The notes under the pieces were generated by a model. That model saw only the letters and a list, made by a program, of their open reading frames with translations, had not been told where the DNA came from and did no database searches. From the NCBI RefSeq assembly GCF_027912415.1, contig NZ_CP115175.1, positions 2,170,001 to 2,234,000 on the forward strand: a stretch of DNA of 64,000 nt, given 5' to 3'. The translations under genes and the position numbers were made by a program. The stretch is from Homoserinibacter sp. YIM 151385 (lineage in GTDB: Bacteria > Actinomycetota > Actinomycetes > Actinomycetales > Microbacteriaceae). Shown here in pieces: positions 1 through 7,980 of this stretch (positions are counted from its first letter, which is position 1; each line of letters opens with the position of its first letter).

Positions 1-972
1 GACGCCGGCACCGTCGCCTCCGACGCGGTCGTCACCTCCACGGCACGCGGCGGCGGGGCCCCGCAGGATGCGGCGAGCGGCTCGGTCGACCTCGTCCAGC
101 GTGCGGCCGTCGAGCTCGAGAAGACGCGGAGCCACACCGCGCCGGCACGCGAGGGCACGGTCATCGCCTACCGGCTCGTCGCCGAGAACACGGGCAACGT
201 GACGCTCACGGGCGTCGAGCTGGCCGACCCGCTGCCCGGGCTCGACGGCCTCCAGGTCACCTGGCCGACCGCCGTCGCGGGCGTCCTCGCCCCGGGCGCT
301 CGGGTCATCGGCACGGCGACCTACACGGTCACCGCCGCCGACGTCGACGCGGGCAGCATCGCCAACACGGCCTCCGTCACCGGGGCCCCGCCGGCCTCCG
401 TCGGCGGCACCGTCGGCGACACCGACTCGGCGACCGTCGCGGTGCCGAACCGCCCCGCGATCGGCATCGTCATGTCGGTGAGGATCGCGGACGGCCGGGC
501 CGGCTTCCCGGGCGACCGCCTCCAGTACACCTACGTCATCACCAACACCGGCGATCGGACGCTGACCGGCGTGCGCGTGGCCGACGACCACCCGCGGCTC
601 GGGGCGTTCGAGTATCTCGACTGGCCGGGCGAGCTCGGCGTCCTCGCCCCCGGGCAGTCCGTCACGGCGGTCGCGTACTACGCGATCATCGCCGAGGACG
701 CGGGGAGGATGGTGCCCGGGACCTCGCAGGCGATCGGCTTCGCCGACGGCGGCGCCACCACGGTGACCGACGAGGCGCAGGCGCCGATCGCGCTGCCCGC
801 GATGCCCGTCGTGCCCGGCCCGGCCGACCCGACGACGCCCACCACGCCGGGCGGGCTCGCGAGCACCGGCACCGACGCCGCCCTCTCAGGGCTCTCGGCG
901 CTGGCGCTCCTACTCTCTGGACTCGTGATCATCGTCGTCGGCACCCGCCGACGCCGGAAGGAGACTGCATGA
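1..972 (+). CDS. C-terminal part of a DUF11-repeat surface protein with LAxTG sorting signal (5' end outside window)
   Basis: The reading frame is open from base 1, so the gene starts upstream of the window. The visible part has at least two repeats of the DUF11 type (isopeptide-like adhesin repeats), each with the typical phrase of an asparagine-threonine-glycine turn followed by a predicted-strand stretch (NTGNVTLTGV; NTGDRTLTGV). The C-terminus carries LASTG (bases 856-870), then a hydrophobic helix and an RRRRKE tail. This is a cell-wall sorting signal of the LAxTG kind used by class E sortases in actinobacteria, so the product is probably anchored to peptidoglycan. The next gene overlaps the stop by 4 bases (ATGA). 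Total size and N-terminal domains are unknown. Confidence 0.85.
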   Translation, partial: DAGTVASDAVVTSTARGGGAPQDAASGSVDLVQRAAVELEKTRSHTAPAREGTVIAYRLVAENTGNVTLTGVELADPLPGLDGLQVTWPTAVAGVLAPGARVIGTATYTVTAADVDAGSIANTASVTGAPPASVGGTVGDTDSATVAVPNRPAIGIVMSVRIADGRAGFPGDRLQYTYVITNTGDRTLTGVRVADDHPRLGAFEYLDWPGELGVLAPGQSVTAVAYYAIIAEDAGRMVPGTSQAIGFADGGATTVTDEAQAPIALPAMPVVPGPADPTTPTTPGGLASTGTDAALSGLSALALLLSGLVIIVVGTRRRRKETA

Positions 973-1454
973 TCCCCCGCCGCACCCCGCTCCTCGCCTC
1001 CGCCGCGGCCGCCGGAGCGCTCGCCCTTTCGCTCGCGGGCTGCACCGGCTCCCCCGAGCCCGAGCCCACCCCGAGCGCCTCCGCCGACAAGCCCGCGGGG
1101 GTCACCGACATCGACGACGCGCCCGGCTCGGGGGAGGGCCTCGTGGGTGCGCTGGAGGACCTCGAGATCGCGACCTGCGAGCGTCAGGGCGACAAGTGGT
1201 CGCTCGGCGGCACCGTGACGAACTCGGCGACGAGCACCTCCGACTACCGGATCTACATCTCGCTCCTCGACGCCGCGGGCGACACCCGCGGCCTCACCCA
1301 GATCGACGTCGACGGCGTCGCGGCGGGCGCGAGCGACGACTGGTCCGAGTCGGTCGACATCGCGGAGGACGACCTCAGCTGCGTGCCGCGCGTCGAGCGC
1401 TACGAGGCCGGGGCCGGCGACGACGCCGGCAACGGCGACGGCTCGGACGGCTGA
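969..1454 (+). CDS. Small secreted lipoprotein
   Basis: A 161-residue product with a clear lipoprotein signal: positively charged start (MIPRRT), hydrophobic Ala/Leu stretch and the lipobox LAGC, so Cys25 is the likely lipidation site. A Pro/Ser-rich linker follows, then a beta-rich domain (about residues 55-145) resembling extracellular FxLYD-like domains that describe ligand-free Ig folds, ending in an Asp/Gly-rich tail. Two cysteines (in IATC and LSC) could form a disulfide. The ATG overlaps the stop of the surface protein, so the two are probably translated together and both sit on the outside of the membrane. Function is not recognised. Confidence 0.75.
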   Translation: MIPRRTPLLASAAAAGALALSLAGCTGSPEPEPTPSASADKPAGVTDIDDAPGSGEGLVGALEDLEIATCERQGDKWSLGGTVTNSATSTSDYRIYISLLDAAGDTRGLTQIDVDGVAAGASDDWSESVDIAEDDLSCVPRVERYEAGAGDDAGNGDGSDG

Positions 1455-1539
1455 GCCGCCGCACCGCACGCCGACCGCACGACGAGCGCGCCGCATCCCC
1501 GACGGGCGGCGCGCTCGTCTGCGTGCGCAGGCACTCGTC

Positions 1540-1737
1540 CGTCCCGGGACTCGGAGATCCGGCCCCGTGCGGCCGCCGGAAGCGCCTCCGGGCGCGGATC
1601 TCCGAGTCCCGGTCCACCGCGGCCGCAAGCCTGGGCGGTCGCGCCCCGCATCCACCCCGCGCCCGTCCCGGGACTCGGAGATCCGAGCCTGTGTGGCACC
1701 CGGAAGCGTCGCCGGACCGGGTCTCTCCGAGACGCGG
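1540..1737. repeat. Alternating inverted copies of a GGGACTCGGAGATCC motif
   Basis: The 310-base gap between the lipoprotein and the convergent YhgE/Pip gene holds no gene. It holds a 15-16-base motif three times in alternating orientation: forward near 1540-1561, inverted near 1595-1612, forward near 1663-1685, and a degenerate inverted copy near 1718-1737. Neighbouring copies can pair into hairpins. Its place between convergent genes suggests a bidirectional terminator array or a REP-like element. Confidence 0.6.
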
Positions 1738-1764
1738 CACGGCGGGCCGCGCCGGGCCGGCGGC

Positions 1765-3666
1765 TCAGCCGCCGAGCGGCGAGGGCCGCAGCTCCCGGAG
1801 GAGCCGGGTGCGGCTCTGCCGCGCGGCGCCCGCCGCCGCGAGCGCGAGCCCCGCGACCAGCCAGCCCGCGATCGGGAGGATCGCGCCGGGCAGGGCCGCC
1901 GCATCCCCGCCGTAGACGAGGATGCGGAGCCCGTCCACCGCGTGCGCCATCGGCAGCACCTGGTGGAGGGCCGCGAGCGGCTCCGGCAGCGTCTGCCAGG
2001 GGAAGGTGCCGCCCGCCGTCACGAGCTGCAGGATCATGAGCACCAGGCCGAGGAACTGGCCGACGCTCCCGAGCAGCACGTTGAGGGCGAGCACGATCGC
2101 CGCGAAGGCGGCCGAGACGAGCACCATGAAGCCGAGCATCCCGAGCGGGTTCGCGGGGGCGAGGCCGAGCGCCAGCACGACGACGAGGAACAGCCCGAGC
2201 ATCTGGATCGCGCCCAGCGCGGCCGGCGTCGCCCAGCCGGCGAGCGCGGTGGAGACGGGATGCCGTCCCGCGGTGAGCGCGCGGCGCGAGAGCGGGCGGA
2301 CGAGCAGGAACAGCGCGTAGATGCCGATCCAGGCGGCGAGGCTGATGAAGAAGGGCGCGAGGCCCGCGCCGTAGTCGGCGGCCTCGGTGAGGGCGTCCTG
2401 TGCGACCTCGACGGGCTCGGCGATCGCGTCGGCGCTCGCGGTCCGCTCCGCGGCCGTCGTGGCGGGCGTCTCCTCGACGCCGTCCCGGAGGCCGTCGCGC
2501 AGCTCCCGCGCGCCCGAGACGAGCTCGCCGGCGCCGTCGTCGAGCCGGGCGGCGCCCGAGGCGGCCGTCCCCGCGCCGCTCGCGAGCGCATCCGCCCCCG
2601 TCGAGGCCTCCGCGATGCCGCTCGCGAGCGCCGGGCTCGCGGCGGCGAGGCGCGCGGCGCCGTCGTCGAGCTCGGCCGCACCGCGCTGCAGCTCGGGAAG
2701 TCGGGCGGCCGCCGTCTGCGCCTCGCCCGCGGCGCCGGCGGCCGCCTGCCGGAGGCCGTCGAGCCGCGCGAGGATCGGCGCCTGCTGCTCCGCCGGGACG
2801 CCCGCCGCGTCCAGGGCGGCGACGAGGTCCGCGCGCGCCGCATCCGCCGCGCTCGACGCCTCGCCGACGACGCCCTCGAGGCGTTCGACCGCGGCCGCCG
2901 CCTCGTCGACCGCGCCGCGCACCTCGTGGACGCCGGAGGCGAGTCGCGCGGTCTGCGCGGGCAGCTCGCGCGTGCCGTCGCGCAGCTCACGGAGACCGCC
3001 CGAGAGCCGACCGGCGCCCGAGGCGAGGGAGGCGGTGCCGCTCGCGAGCGATCCCGTCCCGTCCTCGAGCGAGGCCGCCCCGCCCGCGAGCTCGCCGGCG
3101 CCGTCGGCGGCGTCGACGAGCCCCTCGCGCAGCTGCGCGACCCCGTCGAGGAGGGTCAGCGACGCCTCGCGCCCGAGCTCGGCCGTGACCTCCTCGCGCA
3201 CCGAGCGCGCCGCCTGCTCGGCGAGCGTCGTCGAGAGCGCGCTGTTCGTGTCGGAGGTGAGGAGCCCGAGCTGCGCCGTCGCCGGCTCGTCGCCCGAGGC
3301 GGAGGCGAGGTCGGCGGAGAAGTCGCGCGGGAACACGAGCGCGAAGTCGACCTCCCCGTCGCGGACGGCCGCGCGCGCCTGGGCGGCGCTGCCGAGCTCG
3401 CGCCAGCCGAAGGAGGCGTCGTCGATGACCGCGTCGGCGGCATCCCGCCCCAGCTCCCGCTGTTCGCCGTCGATGCTCGCGCCGCGGTCCTCGACGACGA
3501 TGCCCGCCGGCACCCGGTCGAGCGCGCCGTAGGGGTCGTGGTTGCCCCACAGGTAGAGGCCGCCGTAGGCGACGGGGATCGTCATGAGCGCGACGAGCGC
3601 GGCCACGCCGATGCGGGTGGCGGTGAGGCGCGCCAGCTCGGCGCGCACGGCGGTGAGGAATCGCAT
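1765..3666 (-). CDS. YhgE/Pip family membrane protein
   Basis: A 633-residue protein. It has one N-terminal membrane segment after MRFLTAVRAELARLTATRIG. A long extracytoplasmic region follows, made of many LxxGAxxLxxGxxxL-type repeats typical of YhgE/Pip proteins (phage-infection protein family, related to ABC-2 type permeases). The last third has about five to six membrane helices ending at LRPSPLGG. The start chosen is the ATG at 3666, where the family begins; the longer open frame upstream overlaps the next gene in another frame. It is the last gene of a TetR - ABC-like protein - Pip operon. In other species such proteins act in export or type VII-linked secretion and as phage receptors; the substrate here is unknown. 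Confidence 0.85.
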   Translation of the reverse strand: MRFLTAVRAELARLTATRIGVAALVALMTIPVAYGGLYLWGNHDPYGALDRVPAGIVVEDRGASIDGEQRELGRDAADAVIDDASFGWRELGSAAQARAAVRDGEVDFALVFPRDFSADLASASGDEPATAQLGLLTSDTNSALSTTLAEQAARSVREEVTAELGREASLTLLDGVAQLREGLVDAADGAGELAGGAASLEDGTGSLASGTASLASGAGRLSGGLRELRDGTRELPAQTARLASGVHEVRGAVDEAAAAVERLEGVVGEASSAADAARADLVAALDAAGVPAEQQAPILARLDGLRQAAAGAAGEAQTAAARLPELQRGAAELDDGAARLAAASPALASGIAEASTGADALASGAGTAASGAARLDDGAGELVSGARELRDGLRDGVEETPATTAAERTASADAIAEPVEVAQDALTEAADYGAGLAPFFISLAAWIGIYALFLLVRPLSRRALTAGRHPVSTALAGWATPAALGAIQMLGLFLVVVLALGLAPANPLGMLGFMVLVSAAFAAIVLALNVLLGSVGQFLGLVLMILQLVTAGGTFPWQTLPEPLAALHQVLPMAHAVDGLRILVYGGDAAALPGAILPIAGWLVAGLALAAAGAARQSRTRLLRELRPSPLGG

Positions 3667-3718
3667 GGGGTCTCCGGTGCGGGATGGATGCGGGGGCCGC
3701 GGTCGGCGGCCGGTGCGG

Positions 3719-4384
3719 TCAGAGCTCGAAGAGCGGCGGCGGGGTGCCGGCGGGCTCGAGTGCGCCTTCGGCGCCGAGCCCGCGGAGGGCGGCGGCGGTG
3801 GGGGCGTCGGTGGCGATCGCGATGGCGAGGCCGTCGCGAGCGAGGTCGAGGAGGTGCGGCAGCCAGTCGGCGGGATCGCCGCCGTGCCGCTCGGGCGAGC
3901 AGAGGACGAGCGCCTCGACGCCGGGCCGCCGGGCGGCGAGCGCGGTGAGGAGGCGGATGCGCGCGGCGGCCGGGACGGCGGCCGTGCGCGCGCGGCGCCA
4001 GGACTCGAGCCCGTGCTCGGCGAGCAGCGCCCGCACGTGCCGGCGGCCGGCGGGCCGCCCCGCGAAGGCGAGCTCCTCGGCGACGACGACGCCGAGCGGG
4101 ATGCCGGGGCCGGGCTCGGAGGCGGCGGGCGCGTCGACGACGGCGACGCGACGGCGGAGGGCGGCGGCGGCACCGCGCCCGGCCGTGCCCGCCGGCTCGT
4201 CGACGAGCACCTCGCCGACGTCCGCCGGGATGCGGCCCCCGAGCAGGAGCGAGAGCAGCTGCGCCCGCTCGGGGCCCTCGACCGCGATCGCGACGGGTGC
4301 GCCGGGGCGCAGGAGCGCATCCACGGGCGGCAGGGCGGCGGCGGGGCCGCGCCCGATGCCGGCGCCGCGCAGCCGGACCCTCAC
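3719..4384 (-). CDS. Degenerate ABC-transporter ATPase-like protein
   Basis: A 221-residue product starting at a GTG that overlaps the TetR stop (GTGA). The fold of an ABC nucleotide-binding domain is recognisable: a P-loop position reading VEGPERAQLLSLLLGG where a Walker A would sit, then PADVGEVLVDEP, and a Walker B-like strand VEALVLCSPERHG. The Walker A Gly-Lys-Ser/Thr is missing, so it probably does not hydrolyse ATP in the usual way. Sitting between a TetR regulator and a YhgE/Pip permease, it may be a structural or regulatory partner of the permease. The alternative is that it is a decaying ATPase, but the frame is intact. Confidence 0.7.
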   Translation of the reverse strand: MRVRLRGAGIGRGPAAALPPVDALLRPGAPVAIAVEGPERAQLLSLLLGGRIPADVGEVLVDEPAGTAGRGAAAALRRRVAVVDAPAASEPGPGIPLGVVVAEELAFAGRPAGRRHVRALLAEHGLESWRRARTAAVPAAARIRLLTALAARRPGVEALVLCSPERHGGDPADWLPHLLDLARDGLAIAIATDAPTAAALRGLGAEGALEPAGTPPPLFEL

Positions 4385-5076
4385 GAGCGCACGACCTGGA
4401 TCGCCTCGGTCGGCGGCCAGAGCGGGTCGACGTGCGGGCGGGGCGCGGTGAGCTCGGGTCGGCGCGCGACGACCTCGGCGGCCTCGCGCGCGCTGAGGCC
4501 GATCGTGGAGAGCGTCATGGCGACGACGAGCTCGCGGCCGGCGTCGCGGTCGAGCGGGCTCGTCGCGGACTCGGTGAAGACGTCGAGCACGACGGCGACG
4601 AGGAGTCGGGCGAGTCGCTCGGGGGCGACGTCCGCGCGGATCGATCCGGCATCCCGACCCTCCTCGATCGTCTCGACGAGGCGCGCGCGGAGGGGGCCCA
4701 GGCGGTCGTCGACGAGGGCGGCGCGCGGGCTGCGCACGGTCGCGAGGGTCATGGCGCGGACGTGCTCGATGTCGTCCCACGCGGCGGCGGCGATGAGCGC
4801 GATGCGGACGACCGGGTCCTCGTCGTCGACGGCCGCGACCGCCGTGAGCACGCGCTCGGTGCCGCGCACCGTGAGCTCCTCGAGGAGGGCGTCGCGGCTC
4901 GCGAAGTGGCCGTAGACGCTGCGGCGGCTGAGCCCGGCCTCGGCGGCGATGGCCTCGAGGGATGCGGCGGGGTCGTGCCCGAGGAGGGCGCGCGCGGCGT
5001 CGAGGATCGACTCCCGGTTGAGGGCGGCGTCGCGTCGCGGGGCGCGGCCGTGATGCGGGGCTCGAGGCGCGGTCAT
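4381..5076 (-). CDS. TetR family transcriptional regulator
   Basis: A 231-residue protein with the N-terminal TetR helix-turn-helix (about residues 20-66; AIAAEAGLSRRSVYGHFASRDALLEEL) and an all-alpha ligand-binding C-terminus. The ATG at 5076 lies 17 bases from a perfect 7-4-7 palindrome that is its likely operator. The gene leads the operon with the ABC-like protein (4-base overlap) and the YhgE/Pip gene, so it most likely represses all three and itself. Ligand unknown. Confidence 0.88.
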   Translation of the reverse strand: MTAPRAPHHGRAPRRDAALNRESILDAARALLGHDPAASLEAIAAEAGLSRRSVYGHFASRDALLEELTVRGTERVLTAVAAVDDEDPVVRIALIAAAAWDDIEHVRAMTLATVRSPRAALVDDRLGPLRARLVETIEEGRDAGSIRADVAPERLARLLVAVVLDVFTESATSPLDRDAGRELVVAMTLSTIGLSAREAAEVVARRPELTAPRPHVDPLWPPTEAIQVVRS

Positions 5077-5093
5077 GTCACGATGATACGAAA

Positions 5094-5111
5094 TTGCACA
5101 GCGTTGTGCAA
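5094..5111. promoter_or_regulatory. Palindromic operator TTGCACA-gcgt-TGTGCAA
   Basis: Perfect inverted repeat with 7-base arms and a 4-base centre in the divergent gap between the TetR gene (start 5076, minus) and purA (start 5167, plus). TetR proteins usually bind such sites next to their own gene, so this is the probable autoregulation site. It could also influence purA. Confidence 0.65.
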
Positions 5112-5166
5112 GATTGGGACCCGATAGGATCGGGTGCAATCCCGTCCCGATTGAAAGGGAGACGCC

Positions 5167-6453
5167 ATGCCCGCGATCGTCCTCATCGGCGCCCAGTGGG
5201 GCGACGAAGGCAAAGGCAAGGCGACCGACCTGCTCGGCAGCCGCACCGACTACGTCGTCAAGTTCAACGGCGGCAACAACGCCGGGCACACCGTCGTCAT
5301 CGGCGACGAGAAGTACGCCCTGCACCTGCTGCCCTCCGGCATCCTGACCCCCGGCGTCACCCCCGTCATCGCGAACGGCGTCGTCGTCGACATCGAGGTG
5401 CTCTTCGACGAGCTGACCGCGCTGAACGCCCGGGGCATCGACACCTCCCGGCTGCTCGTGAGCGCCAACGCGCACGTCATCACCGGCTACCACCGAACCC
5501 TCGACAAGGTCACCGAACGCTTCCTCGGGAAGCGCCAGATCGGCACCACCGGCCGCGGGATCGGGCCCACCTACGCCGACAAGATCAACCGGGTCGGCAT
5601 CCGCATCCAGGACCTCTTCGACGAGAACATCCTCCGCCAGAAGGTCGAGGGCGCCCTCGAGAGCAAGAACCACCTGCTCGTCAAGATCTACAACCGCCGC
5701 GCCATCCAGGCCGAGGAGATCGTCGACGACCTGCTCTCCTACGTCGACCGGCTGCGCCCCATGGTCGCCGACACCTCGCTCGAGCTCAACCGGGCGCTGG
5801 ATGCCGGCAAGATCGTGCTCTTCGAGGGCGGCCAGGCGACCATGCTCGACGTGGACCACGGCACCTACCCCTTCGTCACCTCCTCGAACGCGACGAGCGG
5901 CGGCGCCTCCACCGGCTCCGGCGTCGCCCCCAACCGCTTCGACCGGGTGATCGCGGTCGTCAAGGCGTACACGACGCGCGTCGGCGCGGGGCCCTTCCCG
6001 ACCGAGCTCTTCGACGACTCGGGAGAGTTCCTCCGCTCCGCCGGGTTCGAGTTCGGCACCACGACCGGCCGCCCGCGCCGCACCGGCTGGTACGACGCCC
6101 CCATCGCCCGCTACACGGCGCGCATCAACGGCGTCACCGACTTCGTGCTCACGAAGCTCGACGTCCTCACCGGCCTCGAGCGCATCCCCGTCTGCGTCGC
6201 CTACGACGTCGACGGCGTGCGCCACGAGGAGGTCCCGGTCTCGCAGTCGGACTTCCACCACGCGACCCCGATCTACGAGGAGCTCGAGGGCTGGAGCGAG
6301 GACATCACGGGCGTCCGCGAGTTCGGCGACCTGCCCGCGGCGGCGCAGCGCTACGTGCTCGCGCTCGAGGAGATGTCGGGCTCGCGCATGTCGGCGATCG
6401 GCGTCGGCCCGGGTCGCGACGCGATCGTCGTCCGGCACGACCTCCTCGACTGA
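5167..6453 (+). CDS. purA: Adenylosuccinate synthetase PurA
   Basis: A 428-residue enzyme that joins IMP and aspartate using GTP to give adenylosuccinate, the first committed step from IMP to AMP. The N-terminus has the family P-loop-like sequence [11 protein letters not shown] with the catalytic Asp and His region ([10 protein letters not shown]). The switch and IMP-binding segment [13 protein letters not shown] and the C-terminal GTP base-recognition region ([10 protein letters not shown]) are present. Length is normal. The ATG at 5167 is preceded by AAAGGGAG. It stands alone as a plus-strand gene. Confidence 0.97.
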   Translation: MPAIVLIGAQWGDEGKGKATDLLGSRTDYVVKFNGGNNAGHTVVIGDEKYALHLLPSGILTPGVTPVIANGVVVDIEVLFDELTALNARGIDTSRLLVSANAHVITGYHRTLDKVTERFLGKRQIGTTGRGIGPTYADKINRVGIRIQDLFDENILRQKVEGALESKNHLLVKIYNRRAIQAEEIVDDLLSYVDRLRPMVADTSLELNRALDAGKIVLFEGGQATMLDVDHGTYPFVTSSNATSGGASTGSGVAPNRFDRVIAVVKAYTTRVGAGPFPTELFDDSGEFLRSAGFEFGTTTGRPRRTGWYDAPIARYTARINGVTDFVLTKLDVLTGLERIPVCVAYDVDGVRHEEVPVSQSDFHHATPIYEELEGWSEDITGVREFGDLPAAAQRYVLALEEMSGSRMSAIGVGPGRDAIVVRHDLLD

Positions 6454-6541
6454 GCGGGCACGCCGCCCGCGCTCCGCGCCGCTCCCGTACGGACACCCGA
6501 ACCGACCCGTGGACAGCCGCATCCCGCCCTCCCCGGTGCAG

Positions 6542-6553
6542 TAGACATGTCTA
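6542..6553. promoter_or_regulatory. 12-bp palindrome TAGACATGTCTA before the acetyltransferase gene
   Basis: A perfect palindrome 20 bases before the likely start of the acetyltransferase gene. The inner ten bases, AGACATGTCT, recur as a perfect palindrome at 28153-28162, also in an intergenic stretch. It may be a site for a shared dimeric regulator. No such regulator is identified. Confidence 0.3.
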
Positions 6554-6573
6554 TGGCGGAAGGAGGGCACGGG

Positions 6574-7227
6574 ATGACGGCGAGGGTTCCCGAGGAGCAG
6601 GCGCTCGAGGGGCGCTGGGTGCGGCTCGAGCCGTACCGCGCCGAGCACCTGCCCGGCCTCTGGGCGGCGCTCGGGCGCCCCGAGGTCTTCGCGGGCGGCT
6701 GGGGCGGCGGGCCCGCCGGCCTCCCCGCCGACGAGGCCGCCTTCCGCTCCTGGCTGCCGGCCTACCTTCCGCTCGAGCACGGGCGCCCCTTCGTCGTGCG
6801 CCTCCACGGCGGCGAGCACGACGGCGAGATCGTCGGCACCTCGAGCCTCAGCGACTTCGACACCCGGCGCGAGCGCGCCCACCTCGGCTGGACCGCCTAC
6901 GACCCGCGCGTCTGGGGAACCCAGGTCAACGCCGAGGCGAAACTGCTCATCCTCGGCCACGCCTTCGCGCACGGCTTCGGCCGCGTGAAGCTGCAGGCCG
7001 ACGCGCTCAACAGCCGCTCCCGCGCCGCGATCGCGGGTCTCGGCGCGCACTTCGAGGGCATCCGCCGCCGCGACCAGCTGCGTGCCGACGGCAGCTGGCG
7101 CGACGCCGCGATCTTCTCGATCGTCGTCGAGGAGTGGCCCGAGCTGCGCGCCGGCCTCGAGGCGCGGCTGGCCCGGCACGGGGAGGCGGCGGTCGCCTTC
7201 CGCGAGCCCGGGCCGTCCCGCGGCTGA
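6574..7227 (+). CDS. GNAT family N-acetyltransferase (RimJ/RimL-like)
   Basis: A 217-residue protein. The start at 6574 (MTARVPEEQ) is chosen because AAGGAGGG stands 6 bases upstream; an ATG at 6547 lacks such a site. It follows the RimJ/RimL-type plan: LEGRWVRLEPYRAEHLPGLW at the N-terminus, a central HLGWTAYDPRVWGTQVNAEAKLL segment typical of the acetyl-CoA pyrophosphate loop region, and DALNSRSRAAIAGLGAHFEG near the C-terminus. It probably acetylates an amino group of a protein or small molecule; substrate unknown. Confidence 0.85.
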   Translation: MTARVPEEQALEGRWVRLEPYRAEHLPGLWAALGRPEVFAGGWGGGPAGLPADEAAFRSWLPAYLPLEHGRPFVVRLHGGEHDGEIVGTSSLSDFDTRRERAHLGWTAYDPRVWGTQVNAEAKLLILGHAFAHGFGRVKLQADALNSRSRAAIAGLGAHFEGIRRRDQLRADGSWRDAAIFSIVVEEWPELRAGLEARLARHGEAAVAFREPGPSRG

Positions 7228-7298
7228 GACGCCGCCGCCCGGCGGTCAGCGCCGAGCCCGCTCGTCTGAGCCGCTCCACGGACCGTCTCGATGCCCGC

Positions 7299-7316
7299 GT
7301 CATCCCCCCGGATGAC
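7299..7316. promoter_or_regulatory. Inverted repeat GTCATCC-cccc-GGATGAC upstream of the disrupted ABC gene
   Basis: Perfect 7-4-7 inverted repeat 57 bases before the ATG of the ABC ATPase gene. It could be an operator of that transporter. No regulator gene is adjacent, so the role is uncertain. Confidence 0.35.
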
Positions 7317-7372
7317 CCGGTTCGCCCCCGCGGCCGACGCCCCGTCCCGTCAGCCCGGCGGAAGCTGGGGGC

Positions 7373-7557
7373 ATGACCGACCACCAGACCTCCGTCCAGC
7401 CCGCCGCGGCCGCCGGCGGCCCCCGCCCCGTCGTGCTCGCGGCCCGCGGCCTCGCGAAGCGCTACGGCATGACGACCGCGCTCGCGGGCGTGAACCTGGA
7501 CGTCGCGGCCGGCGAGTCCCTCGCGATCATGGGCGCCTCCGGCTCCGGCAAGACCAC
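7373..7557 (+). pseudogene. 5' part of an ABC transporter ATPase gene, cut inside Walker A by the island
   Basis: The start (MTDHQTSVQPAAAAGG) and the first strands of a MacB/LolD-type ATPase are present up to the P-loop ASGSGKTT, after which host sequence ends and the frame closes within four codons (CDK, stop). The remaining 556 bases are at 19625-20180. Joining base 7557 to base 19625 gives an uninterrupted 246-residue ATPase reading GSGKTTLLHALAG at the junction, which shows that one gene was split precisely. As it stands the ATPase cannot be made, so the partner permease at 20177 should be inactive. Confidence 0.93.
7550..7557 (+). repeat. Left attachment-site core (attL), AAGACCAC
   Basis: Eight-base direct repeat shared with 19617-19624, lying exactly at the two ends of the inserted segment and within the Lys-Thr-Thr codons of Walker A. 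Short core identity is typical of large serine recombinases, which cross over at a central dinucleotide. Confidence 0.85.
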
Positions 7558-7596
7558 GTGTGACAAATGACGCCACTATCGTCCGAGTTCACATTG

Positions 7597-7610
7597 TCTT
7601 AAAGTTAAGA
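7597..7610. promoter_or_regulatory. Inverted repeat TCTTAA-ag-TTAAGA in front of the AbrB-like gene
   Basis: Perfect 6-base arms with a 2-base spacer, 20 bases before the ATG at 7630 and A+T-rich in a G+C-rich setting. TAAGAT inside it could serve as a -10 box. AbrB/MazE-type proteins often repress their own promoter, so autoregulation is likely. Confidence 0.5.
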
Positions 7611-7629
7611 TAGATGAGACGATCGTGGG

Positions 7630-7980
7630 ATGTCCCTGGTTACCGGTCCGAGGCAGGTGAGCTCGCGGAGGATCGTCGGTCTGCCGCGTGCGCTTCTGCG
7701 CTCGGTCGGGCTCGAGCCGCCCGTGAAGGTAGCGTTGTCGGCGGACGAGGGCGCTCGCGAGACGATCTTGATCACCGCCATGGGCGTCGGGCAGGGCTTC
7801 AGCGCCTCGGTTTCATCCGTCGGCCAGCTGGTCCTACCTACCTCACTGATGACCGTGTTGAACCTGGATTCAGATCGGTCGGTCTACGTACGTGCTCGAG
7901 AGGACAGGACGGTGCTTGAGATGATGTCGCCGCGCCAGACTTTTGAGGTGGCACGGTCAGCGGAGCGGGTGGACCCGTGA
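7630..7980 (+). CDS. AbrB/SpoVT-like DNA-binding protein
   Basis: A 116-residue protein with two segments that look like swapped-hairpin AbrB/MazE domains: RQVSSRRIVGLPRALLRSVGLEPPVKV (about residues 8-34, strand - LPRALLR helix - strand) and VGQLVLPTSLMTVLNLDSDRSVYVRARE (about 64-91). The second has the characteristic LPTSLM.VLNL phrase. It overlaps the next gene by 4 bases (GTGA). AbrB-like proteins act as antitoxins or regulators, so with the partner below it might form a toxin-antitoxin or regulatory pair. First gene inside the left end of the island. Confidence 0.65.
   Translation: MSLVTGPRQVSSRRIVGLPRALLRSVGLEPPVKVALSADEGARETILITAMGVGQGFSASVSSVGQLVLPTSLMTVLNLDSDRSVYVRAREDRTVLEMMSPRQTFEVARSAERVDP

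Noticed and set aside
1540-1737. CRISPR array
   Set aside because: Copies alternate in orientation, spacing is unequal, there are only three to four copies and no cas genes.
5100-5166. Purine-type riboswitch before purA
   Set aside because: Only about 90 bases separate purA from the TetR gene, and no conserved PreQ1 or purine aptamer core is visible; the palindrome is better explained as a TetR operator.
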